From the NCBI GenBank assembly GCA_038133505.1, contig JAYPTI010000089.1, positions 1-13,902 on the forward strand: a stretch of 13,902 nt of DNA, read 5' to 3'. Numbering within the stretch: position 1 is the first letter of the stretch; the number at the start of each line of letters is the position of its first letter. The notes under the pieces are model-generated. The model saw nothing but the letters and a program-made list of their open reading frames with translations. It did not search any database and was not told the DNA's origin. A program made the position numbers and the translations under genes. Shown here piece after piece: positions 8,829 to 13,902 of this stretch. The stretch is from JAYQUR01 sp038133505. Its GTDB lineage: Bacteria > Pseudomonadota > Alphaproteobacteria > MPNO01 > UBA830.

Positions 8829-8857
8829 TTTACAGAAACGGCCGAACCCAGCATTTT
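8829..8857 (+). promoter_or_regulatory. Weak promoter candidate for the 455-residue unknown gene
   Basis: TTTACA (8829-8834, 5 of 6 matches to the -35 consensus) is followed after 17 bases by CATTTT (8852-8857, only 3 of 6 to the -10). It would give a leader of roughly 105 bases containing the hairpin at 8917-8938. Low confidence because of the poor -10. Confidence 0.27.
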
Positions 8858-8916
8858 ATGCCCGGTTTCGGCGGCGGCAGCGAACCGCGCCCCGAGCTTT
8901 CCCATAGACGAAATCC

Positions 8917-8938
8917 CGCCGGTGCCGTCGCACCGGTG
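8917..8938 (+). promoter_or_regulatory. Leader hairpin upstream of the unknown gene
   Basis: CCGGTGC (8919-8925) pairs perfectly with GCACCGG (8930-8936) around a CGTC loop. One G-U and one C-G pair extend it outward to nine pairs. No T run follows, so it is not a terminator. It ends 33 bases before the start codon and might stabilise the message or affect its translation; its role is unknown. Confidence 0.35.
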
Positions 8939-8971
8939 ACGCATTCAAACAGAGGTACAGGAAGAGGCCCC

Positions 8972-10339
8972 ATGATCAATCTTATGAACATTGCACGGAC
9001 GGAAGCCGACGGCGGCGATCTGTTCGCCATCTTCGAGGAGATGTTCGAACAGGGTGACCTCAAGCCCGACGGTTTTCCCGATGCGGTCGTCTGGAGGGGC
9101 GGCAACTTCACCGGCAACGTCAATCCCGTCGCCCATTCGCTGACGGACGCGTATGCGCTGCTCGGCACCATCGCCGCGATCGACATTCTCGGCCTGCCGT
9201 TCTACGCGGTGCCGATGTGGTCGCAGTACCGCCACGATACCAAGCTCGCGCCGCTCGGCTGGTTCGGCAACATGCCCTGCACGTCGATCAAGTGGTCGAC
9301 CGCGGGCGACGCCTACGTCAACGACGGCAAGGGCGGCAAGGTCGTCGTCATGGGCAAGTCGGCCAATGCGCCGCTGCGCACCCAGGCCGGCGTCTACTGC
9401 AACGTCCGCCCCTACGGTCCGATCACCGTCGTCCGCTGCATGCCGTGCCTGCCGTACTCGCAGGACCGCGCGAAGTTCACGGTGAACGACGATGGCATCG
9501 TCCATTCTGAGATGAACACGCCCGGCGTTCAGCTCGCCTACGCGAACCGCCTGTTCCTCAAGATGGTCCATGAGACCGGCCGGCTCGGCCGCGTCGCGAC
9601 CAAGCCGACCCAGGCGATGGAAGACGGCATCAATGCCGGTCTGCATTCCTGGCTGCTGCAGGGCACCAAGTTCGAGGTCGGCCGCAAGTACGCGGTCGAT
9701 CCCTACGAGGAGCACAAGGAGCGGATCGACAAGATCATCAAGCTGCTCCCCGCCGACTTCAAGGCAGGCATGGAAAACTGGGGCGGCCGGATCGAACAGC
9801 ACATCTCGGACACCAACTACGGCCTGCTGCTGTGGGACCTGATCGAGAAGCGCGACTGCATCATTCTGGCGACCGATCTCGACGGCGACCGCCTGACCGA
9901 CCTGCTGGCCGACGTCTCCGACCCGCTGCGTGCGTTCGGCTTAATCGTCGCCAAGCATATCGGCCAGGAAATCGACATGGGCAAGGCGTGGGCCGAGATG
10001 GGCTACACCACGGGCAACGGCCGCGACATGACGTCTGTCATGCACCGCATGGCGGGACCGCCGATCCACGAGCAGACGCTGGGCTCGGCCGATGCGATGC
10101 TGCTGCGCCTGCTGGACGGCGACGAGTCGATGGGCGGCACCAAGCAGCCTTACGATCCGCGCATCCATTTCGTGCTGATCCGGGATGCCTATCTCGACGC
10201 CAACCCGGACAATGCCGAGTTGCGTTCCTATCTCGACAGCGCGCTGGCGACCTTCGACAAGGTCTATGCCGGCAAGCGCCCGGGCTTCCTCGACGGCTAC
10301 AAGGCGCTCAAGGAGGCGATCACGCCCTGGGGCGCCTGA
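8972..10339 (+). CDS. Conserved-looking cytoplasmic protein of unknown function, 455 residues
   Basis: I do not recognise this family. The protein begins MINLMNIARTEADGGDLFAI and has no signal peptide or transmembrane helix. Visible features are five cysteines (103, 143, 156, 159, 296), including RCMPC (a CxxC at 156-159), a Gly/Trp/Tyr-rich middle (GWFGNMPCTSIKWS, VYCNVRPYGPITVV), an acidic stretch ATDLDGDRLTDLLADVSD (300-317), and a histidine-rich C-terminal third (MHRMAGPPIHEQT). AGGAAG at 8959-8964 sits seven bases before the ATG. Every lysine I checked uses AAG and arginines are nearly all CGC/CGG, a stronger bias than in neighbouring genes, suggesting high expression. It has its own leader and a very strong terminator, so it is probably monocistronic. 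The position next to recA-alaS is where many alphaproteobacteria carry icd, but none of the isocitrate dehydrogenase motifs are present. An enzyme is plausible from size and composition; nothing more can be claimed. Confidence 0.88.
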   Translation: MINLMNIARTEADGGDLFAIFEEMFEQGDLKPDGFPDAVVWRGGNFTGNVNPVAHSLTDAYALLGTIAAIDILGLPFYAVPMWSQYRHDTKLAPLGWFGNMPCTSIKWSTAGDAYVNDGKGGKVVVMGKSANAPLRTQAGVYCNVRPYGPITVVRCMPCLPYSQDRAKFTVNDDGIVHSEMNTPGVQLAYANRLFLKMVHETGRLGRVATKPTQAMEDGINAGLHSWLLQGTKFEVGRKYAVDPYEEHKERIDKIIKLLPADFKAGMENWGGRIEQHISDTNYGLLLWDLIEKRDCIILATDLDGDRLTDLLADVSDPLRAFGLIVAKHIGQEIDMGKAWAEMGYTTGNGRDMTSVMHRMAGPPIHEQTLGSADAMLLRLLDGDESMGGTKQPYDPRIHFVLIRDAYLDANPDNAELRSYLDSALATFDKVYAGKRPGFLDGYKALKEAITPWGA

Positions 10340-10363
10340 TCGTCGCAACCGGCTCGACGCGAA

Positions 10364-10399
10364 AAAAGGCCCGCCCCGTCAGCACGGGGCGGGCCTTTT
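10364..10399. terminator. Bidirectional intrinsic terminator between convergent genes
   Basis: AAAAGGCCCGCCCCGT (10364-10379) pairs without mismatch with ACGGGGCGGGCCTTTT (10384-10399) around a CAGC loop. The T run on the plus strand serves the unknown gene ending at 10339; the A run serves the LOG gene, which ends at 10410 on the minus strand. Confidence 0.95.
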
Positions 10400-10409
10400 C
10401 CATTCGGTG

Positions 10410-10964
10410 TCAGGCGCCGAGTATGCGGTCGAGCGCTTCCGCCGGATGGGCGGCGAGACTGAAATACGTATCCACCCGTCCGTGCGCGAAGTCGCCGTCC
10501 ACGACGCGCTGAACGAGTTCCTCGAACGGATCCCAATAGCCGTTGGTGCTGATCAGGACGATCGGCTTTTCGTGGCGGCCGAGCTGGCGCCAGGTAATCA
10601 TCTCGAAAAGTTCCTCAAGCGTGCCGAGCCCGCCGGGCAATACGATGAAGGCGTCCGACAGGTCGAACATCATCTGCTTGCGGACATGCATCGTCTCGAC
10701 GACATGCAATTCGGTAAGACCGGTATGGGCAAGTTCGCGGTCCTTGAGGAACTCGGGAATGACGCCGATCGCCTCGCCGCCGTTGCCGAGGACGGCGTCA
10801 GCAACGGTACCCATCATGCCGACATGGCCGGCGCCGAAGACGAGGCGGATGCCTCGCTCGGCCATGAGCCTGCCCAGTTCGGCAGCACCGGCGGCATAGG
10901 CAGGATCGTTGCCCACGGACGCGCCGCAGAAGACGCAGATTGATCGAATGCTCGGGGTTGCCAT
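10410..10964 (-). CDS. LOG-family cytokinin riboside 5'-monophosphate phosphoribohydrolase-like protein (TIGR00730 type)
   Basis: LOG enzymes cleave the N-glycosidic bond of nucleoside 5'-monophosphates, releasing a free base (cytokinin or adenine) and ribose 5-phosphate. The 184-residue Rossmann-fold protein begins MATPSIRSICVFCGASVG and has the family signature LPGGLGTLEE (109-118) with MHVRKQMM (92-99) before it; Arg95 and Glu118 are the expected active-site residues. The nucleotide-binding glycine box reads VFGAGHVGMMG, with Ala where many relatives have Gly. The start at 10964 is preceded by GAGGA a few bases upstream on the minus strand. The frame is open further but lacks family sequence. 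It is transcribed away from the cytochrome gene (140-base spacer) and toward the shared terminator. Substrate preference cannot be read; many bacterial members act on AMP. Confidence 0.93.
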   Translation of the reverse strand: MATPSIRSICVFCGASVGNDPAYAAGAAELGRLMAERGIRLVFGAGHVGMMGTVADAVLGNGGEAIGVIPEFLKDRELAHTGLTELHVVETMHVRKQMMFDLSDAFIVLPGGLGTLEELFEMITWRQLGRHEKPIVLISTNGYWDPFEELVQRVVDGDFAHGRVDTYFSLAAHPAEALDRILGA

Positions 10965-11104
10965 GTTTCCTCTTCGGTGCGGGATGATCGACGCGCCAAG
11001 CGTGTTCATCTGTCGGGGTGTGTGATTGCCGTCACTTGACCCAATGCGAGAAACCACGAAACTCCCGTCGCATCAAGCGGGGGTTGGAGAAACGGATTTT
11101 GGGA

Positions 11105-11989
11105 ATGCACCGGTTGCTGAAAAGGCTCGTCTTCGCGGCGGCAATGTTCGGGGCGGCGGGCGCCGCCTCGGCGCAAACCGGCGACCGTGTCGAACAGGGG
11201 CGGTACCTTGTCACTGCGGGCGGCTGCATCAGCTGTCATACCGACTACAAGAAGAAAGGCGCGCCGTTCGCGGGGGGCGCACCGATCGTCACCCCTTTCG
11301 GAACCTTCTATCCGCCCAACATCACGTCGGACAAGACCCACGGCATCGGCGCGTGGTCGGAAGACGACTTCATTCGCGCTATGCGCGAGGGAAAACGGCC
11401 TGACGGCGCGCATTTTTTCCCGTCCTTCCCGTACACCTCCTATACCCAGATCAGGACCGACGACCTTCGGGCGATCAAAGCCTACATGGACACGATTCCG
11501 CCCGTGCCGGTAGCCGCACCGAAGCACGATATCGCGTTCCCGTTCAGCTGGCGCTTCCTGCAGTTCGGCTGGAAGCTGCTGTTCTTCAAGGAGGGCGAGT
11601 TCAAGCCCGATCCGGCGGCGACGGAACAGGTCAACCGCGGCGCTTATCTCAGCAACGCGCTCGCCCATTGCGGGGAATGTCACACACCGCGCAACAAGCT
11701 GGGCGGCCTCGACCGGGACAAGTGGCTCGCCGGCAGCGGAAACGGGCCCGAAGGCGCTATCGTCCCCAACCTGACGCCCGATCCGGGGACCGGCCTCGGT
11801 TGGACCGTGCAGCAGATCGCTGACTATCTCAAATCCGGCGCCACGCCGGAGTTCGATTTCGCCGGATCGCTGATGGCAGACGTCATCGAACACAATACCG
11901 GCAAGCTGACGGATGCCGACCGGTTGGCCATTGCCGCCTATCTGAAGGCGCTCAAGCCGGTAAAAAACGAAATAAAGCGCGCCAAATAG
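11105..11989 (+). CDS. Secreted dihaem cytochrome c
   Basis: A 294-residue periplasmic electron carrier. A signal peptide is visible at 1-23 (MHRLLKRLVFAAAMFGAAGA, cleavage likely ASA|QT). There are two c-type haem sites, CISCH (41-45) and CGECH (189-193), each opening a cytochrome c fold: GRYLVTAGGCISCHTD...FGTFYPPNIT and GAYLSNALAHCGECHTPRNKLGG...IVPNLTPD. Between them, FPYTSYTQIRTDDLRAIKAYM resembles the haem subunits of membrane-associated alcohol/gluconate dehydrogenases, which usually carry three haems; here there are two and no C-terminal anchor. No dehydrogenase partner gene is adjacent, so its electron donor is unknown. ATG 11105 is chosen because the signal peptide begins there; the frame is open from GTG 11018, but that extension would bury the signal sequence. 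The ribosome site is weak. It is divergent from the LOG gene. Confidence 0.88.
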   Translation: MHRLLKRLVFAAAMFGAAGAASAQTGDRVEQGRYLVTAGGCISCHTDYKKKGAPFAGGAPIVTPFGTFYPPNITSDKTHGIGAWSEDDFIRAMREGKRPDGAHFFPSFPYTSYTQIRTDDLRAIKAYMDTIPPVPVAAPKHDIAFPFSWRFLQFGWKLLFFKEGEFKPDPAATEQVNRGAYLSNALAHCGECHTPRNKLGGLDRDKWLAGSGNGPEGAIVPNLTPDPGTGLGWTVQQIADYLKSGATPEFDFAGSLMADVIEHNTGKLTDADRLAIAAYLKALKPVKNEIKRAK

Positions 11990-11996
11990 CTGGTTT

Positions 11997-12042
11997 CCCG
12001 GAGAATCGTGGCGCGATTCCCCGGATAACCGTATTCTCCGGG
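11997..12042 (+). other. Pair of mutually exclusive hairpins between the cytochrome and LysM genes
   Basis: CCCGGAGAAT (11997-12006) can pair perfectly over ten bases with ATTCTCCGGG (12033-12042). Alternatively CCGGAGAATCG (11998-12008) can pair with CGATTCCCCGG (12014-12024), with one mismatch. The two structures share the left arm, so only one can form at a time. No T run follows either. It could be a weak terminator, an mRNA-stability element or an attenuator-like switch; none of these is demonstrated. Confidence 0.4.
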
Positions 12043-12073
12043 TGGGTATAACGGGGATTGGAAGCGAGGCAGC

Positions 12074-13186
12074 GTGAATAGACCCCTTATCGTCGGCATT
12101 CTGGGCGGTTTGATCGTCCTTGCGGCGATCGTGCTGACCTTCTTCATCGATCGCGAACCCGACAGACCGGTCGGTGCCGTCCGGCTCCCCGCGGAGACCG
12201 CGGCAACGGATACCGGCGCTCCCGCCTCAACGCCTGAGCAGCCGTCGGCACCCGCCGAAAAGGCAGGCTCGCAGTCGGCAGGTGACGGAACCGCGGCATC
12301 GGGCGGCGCATCGCCGAACGCCGGGGAAAAAGCACCCGCCGCCGCTGCCTCGCAATCGCCGTCGTTCGACATCGTCCGGGTCAATCCGCAGGGCGATATT
12401 GTCATTGCCGGGCGCGCGCCGCCGAATTCGACGGTGACGGTTCGGATAGGCGACCGCGGGATCGGAACCGTTCAGGCGGACAGCCGGGGCGAGTGGGTGC
12501 TGGTGCCGCGAACGCCGCTGGACGCCGGCTCCCACGAATTGACGATCATCGCGAAGCTGCCCGACGGATCGGACGTCGAGTCGGTTCGCACCGTCGTCGT
12601 CGTCGTGCCCGAGACCGGCAAGGATATTGCCGGACGTCCGGCCAGCGGGCCTTCCTCGCCGCTTGCCGTCGCGGTGCCGAAGTCGGGCGAGGGGGCATCT
12701 GTCGTCCTTCAGACGCCCGGAGGCGGCGGTACGGGGACGGGGCTGGCCCTGAATTCGATCGACTACGGCAACACAGGCGACAAGCTGGGCATTTCGGGCC
12801 GCGCCAAGCCGGGCTCCGAAGTCCGCATCTACCTCGACAACGAGTTCATCGGCCGGGCGACGGCGGACGAACGCGGCGTCTGGTCGGTCGTGCCCGACGT
12901 GCCGGTAAAACCGGGCCTCTACAAGATGCGGGTGGACGAGGTCGATGCGTCAGGCAAGGTCGTCGCGCGCGTCGAACTGCCGTTTTCGCGCGCGGAGCCC
13001 TTCGCGACCCTCGCGGGCGAGTCGGTCGTTTTCATTCAGCCCGGCAATACGCTCTGGGGCCTGTCTCGCCGCGTGTACGGGGGCGGCAAGCGCTATACTC
13101 TGATTTTCAAAGCGAACAAGGATCAGATACGGAACCCGGATCTGATCTATCCCGGGCAGGTCTTCATTCTCCCGCAGGTGAACTGA
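12074..13186 (+). CDS. Membrane-anchored protein with two Ig-like repeats and a C-terminal LysM domain
   Basis: A 370-residue envelope protein. Residues 5-24 form one hydrophobic anchor (PLIVGILGGLIVLAAIVLTF) followed by an acidic/basic stop region, so the rest should lie in the periplasm. Residues 27-97 are a low-complexity Ala/Pro/Ser/Gly/Thr linker. Two bacterial Ig-like domains follow, about 98-179 and 228-308, sharing the pattern 'I-GRA-P-S-V-V....-IG-..AD-RG-W-.VP..P...G'. A second Gly/Pro/Ser linker (about 180-227) separates them. The C-terminus (318-368) is a LysM motif (VVFIQPGNTLWGLSRRVYGG...YTLIFKANKDQIRNPDLIYPGQVFILP), which binds peptidoglycan N-acetylglucosamine. No catalytic domain is visible, so it likely tethers the membrane to the wall or helps shape the envelope. 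GTG 12074 has GAGG about six bases upstream. It ends 2 bases before the convergent gene's stop. Confidence 0.9.
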   Translation: MNRPLIVGILGGLIVLAAIVLTFFIDREPDRPVGAVRLPAETAATDTGAPASTPEQPSAPAEKAGSQSAGDGTAASGGASPNAGEKAPAAAASQSPSFDIVRVNPQGDIVIAGRAPPNSTVTVRIGDRGIGTVQADSRGEWVLVPRTPLDAGSHELTIIAKLPDGSDVESVRTVVVVVPETGKDIAGRPASGPSSPLAVAVPKSGEGASVVLQTPGGGGTGTGLALNSIDYGNTGDKLGISGRAKPGSEVRIYLDNEFIGRATADERGVWSVVPDVPVKPGLYKMRVDEVDASGKVVARVELPFSRAEPFATLAGESVVFIQPGNTLWGLSRRVYGGGKRYTLIFKANKDQIRNPDLIYPGQVFILPQVN

Positions 13187-13188
13187 CC

Positions 13189-13629
13189 TCAGGACGCGGG
13201 CTGGGATTCCGGCTGTTTGGGCTGTCCCAGGAACTCGCCGAGCATATCGATATATCCGAGGACGCGGCACACGGACCAGGCGGCGCGGCTGATAAGTTCG
13301 ACCGTATCGTCGGCATCCGAGACCGGCGCCTTCGTCAGCAGCGATATCCGTCTGAAACCGGTGAGATAGAGTTTGGTATCGCCGAGGTCCGACGTCCGGC
13401 TGAGGACGGTCAGGGCGTTTCGGCGGCCGTTGCGGTTCTCGGCGCTGAACGGAAGATCACCCAGATCGCACGCGACGCACAGCGACGGGGCGCCCGCGCC
13501 GGTATCGATCCACGCGTGGAAGTCGTATCCGAGGCAGCGGAAGGTAAAATCCGTTTCATCGGCCGCAGCGGCTTCGGCGAAGCGCGCGTGCGGCCCCTGT
13601 TCAGCGATCGATACGGCAGCAGCAGTCAT
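13189..13629 (-). CDS. Small protein of unknown function, 146 residues
   Basis: I do not recognise it confidently. It begins MTAAAVSIAEQGPHARFAEA and is soluble-looking, with alternating strands and loops in the first two thirds (TDFTFRCLGYDFHAWIDTGA, PSLCVACDLGDLPFS) and a helical C-terminal half (DDTVELISRAAWSVCRVLGY, IDMLGEFLGQ). The shape, a small alpha/beta domain with a late helix and an acidic core, recalls YbjN-like or secretion-chaperone-like folds, but I see no decisive motif. ATG at 13629-13627 has GGAGA on the minus strand about ten bases upstream. It is convergent with the LysM gene, the two stops being separated by 2 bases with no terminator, and lies 80 bases after the acyl-CoA synthetase gene on the same strand, so the two may be co-transcribed. 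Confidence 0.72.
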   Translation of the reverse strand: MTAAAVSIAEQGPHARFAEAAAADETDFTFRCLGYDFHAWIDTGAGAPSLCVACDLGDLPFSAENRNGRRNALTVLSRTSDLGDTKLYLTGFRRISLLTKAPVSDADDTVELISRAAWSVCRVLGYIDMLGEFLGQPKQPESQPAS

Positions 13630-13709
13630 ACAGACTTTCTCCGGGACAACCCGGAGGTCGTAGCACGCTCGGCATTAATGTTGCGCAAATCCGCGGCCGA
13701 ATGGGCGGA

Positions 13710-13901
13710 TTACTGCGACTTTTGCCAGATACCCTTGAGTTCGTCCCGAAGCACCTTGCCACGGTCCGACTTGGGCAAATCGTCCATGAAAAGCACCTGC
13801 TTCGGCGCCTTGAAGGCCGGCAGCGAGTTCCCGCACCACGATTTCACATCGTCTTCCGACAGGGTTTCTCCGGATTTGACCGCAACGTAGGCGATTACCT
13901 C
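13710..13901 (-). CDS. C-terminal domain of an AMP-binding acyl-CoA synthetase-like enzyme (partial)
   Basis: The gene enters from the right edge on the minus strand; 63 residues to the TAA are visible, starting EVIAYVAVKSGETLSEDDVK. This is the AMP-binding-enzyme C-terminal domain (PF13193 type), including LPAFKAPKQVLFMDDLPKSD and RGKVLRDEL. Lys49 of the visible part, in RGKV, is the family's adenylation lysine. Such enzymes activate a carboxylic acid with ATP to an acyl-adenylate and then usually to acyl-CoA. The substrate pocket lies outside the window, so the acid cannot be named; fatty-acid, benzoate-like or other ligases all end this way. Confidence 0.9.
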   Translation of the reverse strand, partial: EVIAYVAVKSGETLSEDDVKSWCGNSLPAFKAPKQVLFMDDLPKSDRGKVLRDELKGIWQKSQ

Positions 13902-13902
13902 T

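Noticed and set aside
6671..8944. A 757-codon minus-strand open frame across the alaS end and the channel
   Set aside because: It spans two genes and intergenic sequence, is composed of low-complexity Arg/Ser/Pro runs and shows no family motif; it is a GC shadow.
8858..8971. Upstream ATG in frame with the unknown 455-residue gene
   Set aside because: The added residues are Pro/Arg/Gly-rich and cover the leader hairpin and the ribosome site of ATG 8972, which has a much better start context.
10965..11057. Upstream in-frame extension of the LOG gene
   Set aside because: The extra residues do not resemble the family, whereas the ATG at 10964 has a good ribosome site and the conserved MATPSIRSICVFCG start.
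11018..11104. GTG start giving the cytochrome a 29-residue extension
   Set aside because: It would place a polar stretch before a clear signal peptide; the start at 11105 gives a normal secreted cytochrome.

Overview
The window is a GC-rich chromosomal segment from an alphaproteobacterium, probably of Rhodospirillales or Rhizobiales type. This rests on the recA-alaS gene order, an alphaproteobacterial-type LexA box candidate (GAAC-N7-GAAC family) in front of recA, GTG starts and strong G/C third-position codons. It looks like draft or metagenome assembly: two runs of exactly ten N (1468-1477 and 2249-2258) sit inside genes, and the frames on either side do not match a 10-base gap, so the N runs are placeholders.

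Left part, plus strand: the C-terminal end of a NupC/CNT nucleoside transporter (3-161), then a biotin-dependent acyl-CoA carboxylase alpha subunit (171-2079, interrupted by gap 1). Next comes the C-terminal piece of an alpha-E domain protein (2095-2480, interrupted by gap 2), whose stop overlaps the start of a transglutaminase-like protease gene (2477-3352). Alpha-E plus transglutaminase is part of a known peptide-ligase/protease gene set. Here the N-terminal two thirds of alpha-E and the usual circularly permuted ATP-grasp gene are missing.

Centre, plus strand: recA (3568-4677) has a readable sigma70-like promoter overlapping an SOS-box-like repeat, and a textbook terminator. alaS (4929-7583) follows. 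Close behind it is a voltage-gated, cyclic-nucleotide-binding-domain potassium channel, whose single reading frame is cut by one in-frame TAA between S2 and S3 (7610-7870 and 7877-8755).

Right part: a well-expressed-looking 455-residue cytoplasmic protein of a family I do not recognise (8972-10339) ends at a 16-bp perfect bidirectional terminator. That terminator is shared with a convergent LOG-family phosphoribohydrolase gene (10410-10964, minus). A secreted dihaem cytochrome c (11105-11989) is read divergently from the LOG gene. After it comes a membrane-anchored protein with two Ig-like repeats and a C-terminal LysM (12074-13186). A small protein of unknown function (13189-13629, minus) and the C-terminal end of an acyl-CoA synthetase-like AMP-binding enzyme (13710-13901, minus) close the window.

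Most of the window is core metabolism and repair. I see no CRISPR array, insertion sequence, phage gene or tRNA. The points most worth a second look are the unrecognised 455-residue protein, the split channel, the truncated alpha-E cluster next to the carboxylase, and the recA control region. I did not find a clearly new multi-gene system.
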